A stretch of DNA of 52,448 nt from contig SVRM01000012.1 in NCBI GenBank assembly GCA_015064785.1, forward strand, positions 1 through 52,448, in the 5' to 3' direction. The translations under genes were made by a program, and so were the position numbers. Shown here in pieces: positions 42,531-50,353 of the stretch. The notes beneath the pieces were generated by a model. The model did not search any database and had not been told where the DNA came from. It saw only the letters and a program-made list of their open reading frames with translations. The number at the start of each line of letters is the position of its first letter. The first letter of the stretch is position 1. This DNA is from Oscillospiraceae bacterium. Lineage in GTDB: Bacteria > Bacillota > Clostridia > Oscillospirales > CAG-272.

Positions 42531-43343
42531 TCATTGTTTTTCGGTGGTTTTGGGGGTGATCTGCGTCAGACGGCGGCGCTCGTATTTCAGCGCGGCATAG
42601 GAGCCGATCTGAGACACACAGACAGCATCGGAAATGCCGCCGGCAGCACCGACAATCGGAATGCCCTGAATGAATTTGACATACAGAACGGCATCGGCAA
42701 GTGTATATGCCGTCTGCTTCAGCTGTTCGCGGAAGACCTGTGGTGTCTGTTTCGCGGCGGGAATGGAGCAGTGCGCTTCAATCCAGGCGTTGACAAGGGC
42801 TTCGCTCGTTTCTGCTGCGCTGCCGCAGGACAGTGCCGCTTCGATCAGCAGCAGGATAAAATACTGTTCCCCCGGCGTTTTGTAGCCGAACCCGTTGGCA
42901 AGTGCCGTTTCGTATACATTTTTGAGCAGAAAACCGACAAAGACGGGAATGTCAGGCAGACCGATGCCGAACAGTCCCATGGCAAAGCCGGCAGTACCCG
43001 ATAAAACGGTATTGCCGCGGCGGATCTGCTGCGCTTTTCTGGAAAAGGCACGCAGATTCTTTTTGGTCGGCTGGAGTGCGGCGGTATAGCGGTGGACCTG
43101 ATATTCTGTCTGCCGCTTTTCCACGGAAAAGGACTTGTCGATGATGGCACCGCCGTGCGAAAAGACGGCTTCAAATGCGTGCAGAAAGGCACCGCGCAGC
43201 GTGTCCTGCAATTTCGGCGGCAGTTTATCGTCAAGCAGCCGTTTGAGGGGCGCGGTCTGTTTTTCGGTACGCTTTCTGAGCTGCTGCTGTTCTTTTTTTG
43301 TCAGCTTTGCCAGAGCAGCGATCGTTGGGTGTTTCTTTTTCAA
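42531..43343 (-). CDS. EcsC family protein
   Basis: 270 residues matching the EcsC family (PF12787): the hydrophobic glycine-rich stretch GLFGIGLPDIPVFVGFLLKNVYE and YKTPGEQYFILLLIEAAL, and a second hydrophobic part near residue 230. In B. subtilis EcsC is encoded beside the EcsAB transporter, but its function is unknown and it occurs alone in other genomes. It starts with TTG (43343), with GGAGG 10 bases upstream; no alternative ATG near. First gene of the operon behind a promoter at 43394-43422. Confidence 0.85.
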   Translation of the reverse strand: MKKKHPTIAALAKLTKKEQQQLRKRTEKQTAPLKRLLDDKLPPKLQDTLRGAFLHAFEAVFSHGGAIIDKSFSVEKRQTEYQVHRYTAALQPTKKNLRAFSRKAQQIRRGNTVLSGTAGFAMGLFGIGLPDIPVFVGFLLKNVYETALANGFGYKTPGEQYFILLLIEAALSCGSAAETSEALVNAWIEAHCSIPAAKQTPQVFREQLKQTAYTLADAVLYVKFIQGIPIVGAAGGISDAVCVSQIGSYAALKYERRRLTQITPKTTEKQ

Positions 43344-43393
43344 GGGTGGGATTCCTCCGTTTGCTTTGGGCGGCGGTTCTGATGTTCAGTTCC

Positions 43394-43422
43394 ATTATAA
43401 CACGAAGATGCACTGTTGTAAA
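43394..43422 (-). promoter_or_regulatory. Sigma-A promoter of the EcsC operon
   Basis: On the minus strand: -35 TTTACA, 17-base spacer, -10 TATAAT, 50 bases before the TTG start. Confidence 0.8.
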
Positions 43423-43503
43423 GTGTCAGCAGGAAAAAACCGTAAACAAAAAAAGAACAGACAGAAAATTTTTCAGTCAGCGGCAAATCCTTTTTCTTTC
43501 CTC

Positions 43504-43532
43504 TTGCCAAACGGCGGAAAATGTGATATAAT
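43504..43532 (+). promoter_or_regulatory. Sigma-A promoter of the TtcA-like gene
   Basis: TTGCCA, 17-base spacer, TATAAT; start codon 65 bases after the -10 box. Confidence 0.8.
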
Positions 43533-43597
43533 AATTTTATATATCAATATCTGAAACAAATGATCAAATTCAAACAGAAAAAGGATCTTGCACCAAT

Positions 43598-44383
43598 ATG
43601 GATAACGGACTCAGACGTATGCTTTCCTATACCCGCCGCGCCATCGATGATTATGATATGATCGGTGAGGGTGAGACGGTTGCTGTCGGTGTTTCCGGCG
43701 GAAAGGACTCCCTTGCTCTGCTTGTCACCATGGCAAACCTTGCAAAATTTCACCCAAAGCACTTTTCTGTGGTCGGCATTGCAGTCGATATGGGCTGGGA
43801 GGGTACGGATTATTCCGACATTCAGCGGCTGTGCGATGAACTTGGGGTCCCTTTGTACATCGAGCCGTCGGAGATTACACATATTGTATTTGATGTCCGG
43901 AAAGAAAAGAATCCATGCTCGCTCTGTGCCAAGCTCCGCCGCGGTACACTCAATTCCGCCGCAGTCAAGCACGGCATCAAAAAAATCGCGCTCGGTCATC
44001 ATTTTGACGATGTTGTCGAGACGTTTATGCTCAATCTGTTCTATGAAGGCAGACTTGGCGCGTTTCAGCCTGTGACATATCTGTCACGCATGGATGTGAC
44101 GCTGATCCGTCCGATGATCTACGCACCGGAAAAGGACATCCGCTATTTCGCACGCCGTGCCGCGCTGCCGGTGCTGGCAAGCAAATGTCCTGCTGACGGA
44201 CGTACTGAGCGTGAGAACATGAAGCAATTTCTGCGCGACCTTGATAAAAACAACAAGGGTCTGAAGCACCGGATTTTCGGTGCCTTGCAGAAGTCCGGCA
44301 TTGACGGCTTCCGCGAGACGCATTACAATGTCTATGACGATCCGCAATCCGCAGAAGACGGAGCGCTGTCCGGAGAAGACTGA
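43598..44383 (+). CDS. tRNA 2-thiocytidine-synthetase-like PP-loop protein (TtcA family)
   Basis: 261 residues. PP-loop ATP site VGVSGGKDSLALL, central CxxC motif (NPCSLCAKLRRG) and LGHHFDDVVETFMLNLFY, with a third Cys in ASKCPADG, the pattern of iron-sulfur dependent TtcA enzymes that thiolate C32 of tRNA. In Clostridia close homologues act on unknown nucleotides, so the exact base is not certain. ATG at 43598 with AAGGA 12 bases upstream. Isolated unit with its own promoter. Confidence 0.88.
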   Translation: MDNGLRRMLSYTRRAIDDYDMIGEGETVAVGVSGGKDSLALLVTMANLAKFHPKHFSVVGIAVDMGWEGTDYSDIQRLCDELGVPLYIEPSEITHIVFDVRKEKNPCSLCAKLRRGTLNSAAVKHGIKKIALGHHFDDVVETFMLNLFYEGRLGAFQPVTYLSRMDVTLIRPMIYAPEKDIRYFARRAALPVLASKCPADGRTERENMKQFLRDLDKNNKGLKHRIFGALQKSGIDGFRETHYNVYDDPQSAEDGALSGED

Positions 44384-44402
44384 CAGACAGGACGGTCGGC
44401 AT

Positions 44403-44498
44403 ATGTATGATTGTCCCCGCAGCTGCATATACTTGCAGGGTCGGAGCTCTGCCATGATGCAGATACTCCGCCGGAAAGGATGTTCAGAGACGTGTTAA
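44403..44498 (+). CDS. Possible tiny Cys-rich ORF (31 residues)
   Basis: A frame with AGGA 10 bases before ATG, 20 bases after the TtcA-like gene. It has four Cys in two CX3C pairs, residues 4/8 (CPRSC) and 27/31 (CSETC). No homologue is known to me. The gap 44384-44856 contains nothing else supported as a gene; a second short Cys-rich frame from 44506 lacks a good site. Chance ORF is the simplest alternative. Confidence 0.2.
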   Translation: MYDCPRSCIYLQGRSSAMMQILRRKGCSETC

Positions 44499-44800
44499 AT
44501 CCTATGCTGTCATCGAAATTCTGCGATTCCCTCGGCATGAGTGTGATTCTTTGCCGGGAGGACGGCGCGGAGACATACCGCTGTCTGTCCTCACATCTCT
44601 GCGGCGGTGCAAATTGCCGCGAAAACGGCACACAGACGCAGAACACAGCGCCGCTCGAAGCAGGTCAGCGGTAGTCCCGGACTTGCGAAAAAATGGCGAT
44701 TGCAGTAAAAAACCTGCGGCAGCCAGAGGTCACGAGGGCCCCGAATTTCCCGGTTTTCATGCCGCCCTGCAGTCTGTCTGCGGGACTTTGCATAAGAAAA

Positions 44801-44830
44801 TGCCCCTCGGAGGAGGGGCAGGGGAGAACT
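44801..44830 (-). terminator. Terminator of trmB
   Basis: TGCCCCTC/GAGGGGCA, 8-bp perfect stem with a 4-base loop, followed on the minus strand by TTTTCTTATG. It lies 36 bases after the trmB stop codon. Confidence 0.85.
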
Positions 44831-44856
44831 TCCGGACTGTATCCATGCAGCCCGGA

Positions 44857-45597
44857 TTACATCAGAATGTTTGATTCGCTGTCATCGCCGTCGGGAACTT
44901 CTGCATCCGGCATGACAATTTTCGGCAGCTCTGCCGGGTTTTCCGCCGGTGCGTAGGCAACGACGCGGTTGATGGAAAAGCCTTTTTCGGAGAAATTCCG
45001 CTCGTATTCGGTGACAACATTGTCGTCGTTCCACGGACTTGTGTGCAAATCGTAGGTGACATCCTCGCATCTCCAGCCGTTTGCCGCAAAGGACAGCAGG
45101 GAATAGTCAAACAGCCCACGGTTGTCGGTTTTGAAGGTGACGGTACGTCCCGCATCCATGACACAGCGGTACTGAGCAAGGAACGAACCGTAGGTCAGAC
45201 GGCGCTTTTCGTGACCGGTCTTCGGCCACGGGTCGGAGAAGTTCAGATAGATGCCGTCCACCTCACCGGGTGCGAAGAAATCGGTCAGTGCATTGGCATT
45301 GGCGATGCAGAACATGACGTTGTCCGGTGTGCCGCCGAAGGCTTCATGGCATTTTTCCATCGCACACAGAATGACGTCGGGAACACGTTCCATGGCGAGG
45401 AAGTTCCACTCAGGATGCTTCATTGCCATCCCGATGACAAAATCGCCTTTGCCGCAGCCGATTTCCAGCTGAAGCGGACGCTCCGGATGCGCAAACAGCG
45501 AACGCGCCGTGCCGGGCTTCAGGGTTTCGCCGGTGATGAGCATATGCGACAGTGCCGCGCGGCGTTCATCTCCGTGTTTCTTTTTTCTCATTCTCAT
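44857..45597 (-). CDS. trmB: tRNA (guanine-N7-)-methyltransferase
   Basis: 246 residues. SAM site LQLEIGCGKGDFVIGMA, then the tRNA-binding and catalytic motifs NFSDPWPKTGHEKRRLT and FKTDNRGLFDYSL. It makes m7G46 in tRNA. ATG at 45597 (or 45591) with no clear ribosome binding site; it may be leaderless-like or use a weak site. Its C-terminal ~30 residues (acidic) extend past the usual end. Promoter at 45737-45765, 140 bases upstream, divergent to the DUF1700-like gene. Confidence 0.93.
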   Translation of the reverse strand: MRMRKKKHGDERRAALSHMLITGETLKPGTARSLFAHPERPLQLEIGCGKGDFVIGMAMKHPEWNFLAMERVPDVILCAMEKCHEAFGGTPDNVMFCIANANALTDFFAPGEVDGIYLNFSDPWPKTGHEKRRLTYGSFLAQYRCVMDAGRTVTFKTDNRGLFDYSLLSFAANGWRCEDVTYDLHTSPWNDDNVVTEYERNFSEKGFSINRVVAYAPAENPAELPKIVMPDAEVPDGDDSESNILM

Positions 45598-45736
45598 AGT
45601 AGTTTATTATGGCTTTCGCTTGGCGAATGCCTTCCTTTCCTGGGAATCGGGACCGGATCTGCGTGTCTGGATCGTCGCTTCTGCGGCACTTGTTACAAAC
45701 CCCGGTACCGTTTCAATCCGAATTTCAAACGCATAC

Positions 45737-45765
45737 AGTATACCATATTTCCCGGCGGATTGCAA
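45737..45765 (-). promoter_or_regulatory. Promoter of trmB
   Basis: On the minus strand: -35 TTGCAA, 17-base spacer, -10 TATACT. Confidence 0.7.
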
Positions 45766-45838
45766 GACACACAAACAAGTTTCTGCAATTTTTACGTCGG
45801 ATATCAAAGACAGTTACAGGACAGAAGGAGGTTCCGAT

Positions 45839-47236
45839 ATGGATAAAGGATTGTTGTTCCAGTTCATGCGGGTCAAGTTCCGGGAGGCGGGATTTCCCCC
45901 GGCAGAGGTGGAGCTGCATATGCAGAGCTTTACCGAACGGTACCAGAATCAAACAGACGAAGAAATTGAAGCGGATATCCGCCGCCGCGGCGGACCTACC
46001 CGGATTGCCGCTGCCACAATCGAACGGCGCAATACCGTTTTAATGGCGGATCCCGATTACCGTGCATTTGTCTCCTCATCTGCGGCACAGACAGATGCCG
46101 CGGACAGCACGGATGTGCAGGCGCCGGCAAAAGCATCGGCCGCAGCATCTGACGCCGCTCCTGCCGATGAAAAACCGGCTGAGATGCAGCCGTCGGCAGA
46201 ACAGCCTGCGGAGGCGGTCGGTGCAGAAAAGGACGATGAGGATCCGTTTGCCGCGTGGTTTGCATCCGCCGATATAAAAAAAGAAGAGGACGACCTGCCG
46301 CCGCTGTTTGCTGACACTGCACAGAAAAAACAGGAAACACCGGTACAGGTCCCCGCTCGGGCTGTGACAGCAGAGGTTTCGGTTGTGAAGCCGGCACCCC
46401 AGGCACAGACTGTCCATTCCATTCCGCTGTTTGCCGAGGGGCCGCAGAAAGCCGCACCGACGGCACAGACCGTGCCGAGACCTGCCGCTGAGGCTGATCT
46501 TGGACGTACCAGGGTTGTTCGTGTTCCGGCGCAGGAGCGCACTGCGGCACCGAAGCCCGTTCCGCAGAATCAGGAAGCGGGTGCGCCTGCTGCGGCTTAT
46601 CAGCAGGAACAGCAGGCGATCTGGGGAGCTGCGTCCGGTGTCCGTGACCAGAGAGGTCCGGCGTCCCGTCCGGCACAGCCTGCACATCCGGTGCAGCAGG
46701 AGCGCATGAATCGGACCGACCGTCCTGCTCAGACACGGAAGGCACCGCGTGACCGCGTGGAGTATTCCGACCGCGGAACCGTTACCCGTTTGCAGGAAAA
46801 AACATACTGGGGTGAGGGCTCCGAGGAAGGCGTGAAGCGGTTCCGTATCGTTCTGGCGGTTTCGATTCCGTTTGTTATCGTACTGCTGCTTGCGTATGCC
46901 GTCATGGCTCTTGGGCTGATTGCGCTGATGGCGGTTCTCATTGCGGCATTCATTGCCGGACTGGTTGTGGAAGTTGCCGTGGGTTCTCTGATTGCGCTGG
47001 TTGCCGTTATTTACGGTATTTCTCAGCTGTTTCTGGTGCTTCCCGTCGGTATGTTCGAGCTGGGACTTGGGGTTGCCGCCATCGGTATTACGATGTTTGT
47101 AGGTATTCTGATGTATAATATCGCAGTCCGGCTTCTGCCGTTCTTACTGCGGAAATTCATCGGCTTCCAGAGTGTGTTCCGTGTCTTTTTACAGGATCTG
47201 TATTATTATGTGAAGGGAGAGTGTTACCGCAGATGA
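45839..47236 (+). CDS. DUF1700-like (HAAS-domain) membrane protein with long Pro/Ala-rich linker
   Basis: 465 residues. N-terminal ~70-residue helical domain (MDKGLLFQFMRVKFREAGFPPAEVE, DEEIEADIRRRGGP) resembling the HAAS/DUF1700 helix pair; then a low-complexity, Pro/Ala/Gln-rich linker of about 250 residues; and a C-terminal membrane region with about four helices (residues ~340-440). DUF1700 proteins typically sit beside DUF4097 proteins and PadR regulators; here the DUF4097-like gene follows with ATGA overlap. ATG at 45839, AAGGAGG with 7 bases. The linker has extra frames in several phases because of its repeated codon use; these are not genes. Confidence 0.8.
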   Translation: MDKGLLFQFMRVKFREAGFPPAEVELHMQSFTERYQNQTDEEIEADIRRRGGPTRIAAATIERRNTVLMADPDYRAFVSSSAAQTDAADSTDVQAPAKASAAASDAAPADEKPAEMQPSAEQPAEAVGAEKDDEDPFAAWFASADIKKEEDDLPPLFADTAQKKQETPVQVPARAVTAEVSVVKPAPQAQTVHSIPLFAEGPQKAAPTAQTVPRPAAEADLGRTRVVRVPAQERTAAPKPVPQNQEAGAPAAAYQQEQQAIWGAASGVRDQRGPASRPAQPAHPVQQERMNRTDRPAQTRKAPRDRVEYSDRGTVTRLQEKTYWGEGSEEGVKRFRIVLAVSIPFVIVLLLAYAVMALGLIALMAVLIAAFIAGLVVEVAVGSLIALVAVIYGISQLFLVLPVGMFELGLGVAAIGITMFVGILMYNIAVRLLPFLLRKFIGFQSVFRVFLQDLYYYVKGECYRR

Positions 47237-48270
47237 AGCCGTCATCCATTATCTTTCTGATCATATCGGTTCTTGTGGTTGCCGCCGGCTGTGTGCTTTG
47301 CAATATCGGCTCGGAAATGGCGTCAGAGCAGGGAATCTCCCTGTTTGAAACGGATGTTGCCATGATTGACGGCGATGTCATCCGTTCCGATACCTTTGAT
47401 GCCTCCCAGATCAACAAGATCAAAATGAATCTGGACGAGGTGCGCGTTGTCATTGCCGCCTCTGATACGGAGGAATCTTATCTGGAGATGCGCAATTTCC
47501 AGGTTGGCAGCTATGACTATTCGATTCAGAATAAGATGCTGCTTATCGACAATGAGACCAGCCTGTTTTCTCTGATGCGGATTGCGGAGGGCAATTTCAG
47601 CTTCCAGGGTCTGCGCCATTATCTGACTTACAAGGCAGGTGCAAACACGGAAAAGGAGCTGTATATTTACCTTGCTTCGGATGCATCGCTCAATGCCTTT
47701 GACATCACCGTCAAGCGCGGTACCGTATCGGTGGAAAACCTGTCGTTTGCGGCGGATTACAACATTTCTCTGACCGCAGGCGATATCACGCTGAAAAAGA
47801 TTTCGACCAAGTCGATGATCAATCTGTCCACCAACAAGGGTGTTGTGACTGTCGATGATCTGTCCTGCCGCGCGGGTACGGTTGTTGTCGGCGACGGTGC
47901 GGCGGATCTGTTCCTGCGAAACATTCCGACAGAGATGCATGTTTCCGTAATGGAAGGCGACATCGAATGCGGTTATGCCGCGGCATCGGAATATGGCTTG
48001 CAGTTTACCGTCAATGCAGCACAGGTGCTGACCTATAACGGAGAAGAAAAGACCGACCGGCCGTTTATCTATACGCCATCACCCAATGCCGCAAATCAGG
48101 AATTTTCGGCTGTGGCGGGAACTGTCAGCCTTGCAATCAAAGCAGAAGGCATTTCCGGGCGGTTTGCATCCCTCTCCGAGGCGCTTGCAAAAGAAGCCGA
48201 GACGGAAGACCTCGATGTGATTGTCGTGGAAACCGAGCCGGTATCTGAGACAGATACGGAAACAGAATAA
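47233..48270 (+). CDS. DUF4097-like membrane-anchored beta-helix protein
   Basis: 345 residues. One N-terminal membrane helix (residues ~5-25), then an outside domain of short repeating beta-strands (FDITVKRGTVSVENLSF, YNISLTAGDITLKKIS, VVTVDDLSCRAGTVVVGDGAADLFL), the DUF4097 adhesin-like pattern. The C-terminus is acidic and ends in TETE. It overlaps the upstream DUF1700-like gene by 4 bases (ATGA); the pair is known from Firmicutes but of unknown function (envelope stress is a common suggestion). Start ATG 47233; a GTG at 47221 is too close to the site. Strong terminator at 48278-48314. Confidence 0.82.
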   Translation: MKPSSIIFLIISVLVVAAGCVLCNIGSEMASEQGISLFETDVAMIDGDVIRSDTFDASQINKIKMNLDEVRVVIAASDTEESYLEMRNFQVGSYDYSIQNKMLLIDNETSLFSLMRIAEGNFSFQGLRHYLTYKAGANTEKELYIYLASDASLNAFDITVKRGTVSVENLSFAADYNISLTAGDITLKKISTKSMINLSTNKGVVTVDDLSCRAGTVVVGDGAADLFLRNIPTEMHVSVMEGDIECGYAAASEYGLQFTVNAAQVLTYNGEEKTDRPFIYTPSPNAANQEFSAVAGTVSLAIKAEGISGRFASLSEALAKEAETEDLDVIVVETEPVSETDTETE

Positions 48271-48277
48271 GAATTTT

Positions 48278-48320
48278 CGAGGTGCTGCAAGCGTTTGCTG
48301 CACCTCGGTTTTTTAGTCAA
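48278..48320 (+). terminator. Terminator of the DUF1700/DUF4097 operon
   Basis: CGAGGTGC/GCACCTCG 8-bp stem with a second inner GCAA/TTGC stem, followed by GGTTTTTTAG. Confidence 0.9.
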
Positions 48321-48359
48321 AAAAATTGTACAAATTTTTTGTCCGGTCAGATTTTATGT

Positions 48360-48399
48360 ATAGGACTGCGCGAATGCGGCAATCCTATGGTTGCAGTCC
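48360..48399 (+). promoter_or_regulatory. Leader hairpins of the DUF378 gene
   Basis: ATAGGA/TCCTAT (48360-48365 with 48383-48388) and GGACTGC/GCAGTCC (48363-48369 with 48393-48399) overlap at GGA, so they exclude each other. They sit 25 bases before the DUF378 start codon and may affect its expression. No known riboswitch is recognised. Confidence 0.35.
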
Positions 48400-48424
48400 A
48401 AAGAAATTGATGGGGGAAAAAGAT

Positions 48425-48664
48425 ATGAATAACATGATTGACCGAATTGCGCTGATTCTGACGGTTGTCGGTGCGCTCAACTGGGGTACCATTGGTATTT
48501 TCCGTTACGATCTGGTGTCGCTTCTGTGCGGGGAAGGCGGTGTTCCGGCACCTGACAATCTGCTGGCGCGCATCATCTATACGGTGGTTGCGCTCTCCGG
48601 TGTCTGGTGCATTTCGCTTCTGTTCCGGGATAACAGCGAAACGTATCCTGCGATGAGCCGCTGA
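48425..48664 (+). CDS. DUF378 family small membrane protein (YuzA-like)
   Basis: 79 residues. The family pattern is clear: MIDRIALILTVVGALNWGTIGIFRYDLV and ARIIYTVVALSGVWCISLLF, two helices. Function unknown; it is common in Bacilli and Clostridia. GGGGGA site 7 bases before ATG 48425. Behind a strong terminator and a hairpin-containing leader. Terminator at 48710-48746 follows. Confidence 0.9.
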   Translation: MNNMIDRIALILTVVGALNWGTIGIFRYDLVSLLCGEGGVPAPDNLLARIIYTVVALSGVWCISLLFRDNSETYPAMSR

Positions 48665-48709
48665 GCCGCACCGTCCGTTTGGGCGTCAAAATGGAATAAG
48701 AACACGAAA

Positions 48710-48746
48710 AAAGGCGATATCCACAGTGCTTGCGGGTATCGCCTTT
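48710..48746. terminator. Bidirectional terminator
   Basis: Perfect 10-bp stem AAAGGCGATA/TATCGCCTTT with a 17-base loop, between the DUF378 gene and the convergent esterase gene. Confidence 0.85.
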
Positions 48747-48756
48747 GGTCATGATA

Positions 48757-49545
48757 TCAAAGGTCGGTTAGCGGTTTACCGTCAACGAAATCGAGGAAAC
48801 GGCGGATGTGATCATCCCAGAACTGCCAGGTGTGATTGCCCGAATGCTCCTCATAGTGGTAATCAAAGGGATTGCCGTCAAACGAGCGGAAGAAATCGCA
48901 GGTTTTGTGTGCGGCCTCCAGCAGAAAGTCGGAGGAGCCGATGGCGTGATAAATGCGCGGAACAGGCTTGCCCTCTGCGAGAATCTTTTTTGCGTTGCCG
49001 AAGCAGTCGCGCGGTGTACCTTCCACCGGCAGACCGTCATAACGGTTGAATTCCCACTTGTGATAGGGGTTTTCCGGGTCGAGCTTATCGGTCGGAATCG
49101 GTGTGTGGTTGTAGGCACCGGCAGACAGGCAGCCGATGACCGAATAGTTTTCGGGTTTGGACAGCCCGATCTTGCACGCGCCCTCACCACCCATCGAAAG
49201 ACCGACGATGTAGTTGTCCTCACGGGCGGAGGACAGAGGGAAGAACTCACGCATGACACGCGGCAGCTCCTCGGTGATGAAGGTATAGAAATTGTAGCCG
49301 TGCGCCATATCGGCGTAGCAGGACAGCTGTGCTGCGGGCATGACGACAGCGACACCGTGTTCATCGGCATAGCGTTCAATGGAGGTGCGGCGCGTCCACA
49401 TCGTTTCGTCGTCGCTCATGCCGTGAAGCAGCCATACCGTGCGGAATCCCCGCGGCGGAACCTCACCCTGCGGCAGAATGACCTCAACGGAAATGTTCAG
49501 TCCGTACATCGCCTCAGAGGCGTATTTAACGTGCATCAGAGCCAT
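48757..49545 (-). CDS. Esterase, alpha/beta hydrolase (EstA / esterase D-like)
   Basis: 262 residues. Oxyanion region WLLHGMSDDETMW, nucleophile in YIVGLSMGGEGA, Asp in IGSSDFL and His in HSGNHTWQFWD, the tributyrin-esterase/S-formylglutathione-hydrolase-like group. No signal peptide. GGAGG 8 bases upstream lies inside the end of the preceding gene, and only one base separates the two, so they are translated together. It is a paralogue of the gene at 49547-50323. The pair might deacetylate sugars or polysaccharide breakdown products. Confidence 0.9.
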   Translation of the reverse strand: MALMHVKYASEAMYGLNISVEVILPQGEVPPRGFRTVWLLHGMSDDETMWTRRTSIERYADEHGVAVVMPAAQLSCYADMAHGYNFYTFITEELPRVMREFFPLSSAREDNYIVGLSMGGEGACKIGLSKPENYSVIGCLSAGAYNHTPIPTDKLDPENPYHKWEFNRYDGLPVEGTPRDCFGNAKKILAEGKPVPRIYHAIGSSDFLLEAAHKTCDFFRSFDGNPFDYHYEEHSGNHTWQFWDDHIRRFLDFVDGKPLTDL

Positions 49546-49546
49546 A

Positions 49547-50323
49547 TCACGCGCCTCCTTTCTTCAGCGGCAGCTGCAGAATGAATTCAAGAACAGCGGG
49601 ATCCCAGAAATACCAGTCGTGGTTCCCCGATGATTCCTTGTATTCCATATCATAACCGGCTTCCCTGAGCGCATCTGCCATCGAGCGGGACTGCGGCAGG
49701 TAAACATCTTCTGTGCCGCAGTAGAGGAAAAATTTGGTGTTTTTTGCAGCTTCTGCCCGGAGCGGCGCCTGTGTATAAAGATCGCCGTCCTCTGCATGAT
49801 ATTCTTCCAGTGTGCCGAAGATATCGTGATAGAGCCGATGCTCCCAATCGGGGAAATCGGGATTGCACATATGCGCTTCCATGTCCGGAGGAGGAGAGAA
49901 CGCGCCGACGTAGGAGAACAGGTCGGGACGGAGCATACCGAACTTGATGGCACCGTATGCGCCCATGGACAGACCTGCAACGAAGGTATCCTCACGTGCA
50001 GTCGACAGTGCGGGGAAGAAGCGGTGAACGATTTGCGGCAGCTCCTCGGTCAGATGTGTCCAGTACGCAAAGCCGCGCTTCATGTCGGTATACCAGCTCA
50101 TGTTGGCATCGGGCATGATGACGGCGACACCGTACTCATCGGCATACTGCTCGATCATCGAAAAGCGCAGCCAGGAGGTATAGTCCTGCGTCATGCCGTG
50201 CAGAAGATACAGCACGGGAATCGGCCGTCTTGCCGGTGCGCCGGGATAACCGGGGAGGATGACGTTCATCGCTGTCTGCATCCCCAGCACCTCGGAAAAG
50301 TAATGGGTTTCAATCAGAGCCAT
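49547..50323 (-). CDS. Esterase, alpha/beta hydrolase (paralogue of 48757-49545)
   Basis: 258 residues. Same family: LYLLHGMTQDYTSW, nucleophile in FVAGLSMGAYGA, Asp in YCGTEDVYL and His in SSGNHDWYFWD. The cap region (PDMEAHMCNPDFPDWEHRLYHDIFGT) differs from its neighbour, which suggests different acyl substrates. ATG at 50323 with GAGG about 9 bases upstream. Second gene after the FAD oxidoreductase, 30 bases away, so the three probably form one operon. Confidence 0.9.
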   Translation of the reverse strand: MALIETHYFSEVLGMQTAMNVILPGYPGAPARRPIPVLYLLHGMTQDYTSWLRFSMIEQYADEYGVAVIMPDANMSWYTDMKRGFAYWTHLTEELPQIVHRFFPALSTAREDTFVAGLSMGAYGAIKFGMLRPDLFSYVGAFSPPPDMEAHMCNPDFPDWEHRLYHDIFGTLEEYHAEDGDLYTQAPLRAEAAKNTKFFLYCGTEDVYLPQSRSMADALREAGYDMEYKESSGNHDWYFWDPAVLEFILQLPLKKGGA

Positions 50324-50353
50324 ATCGAAGTACCTCTGTGTTCGGATTTGGGA

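Noticed and set aside
44506..44674. 56-residue Cys-rich frame as a real gene.
   Set aside because: No ribosome binding site and no recognisable family; only mentioned with the neighbouring tiny frame.
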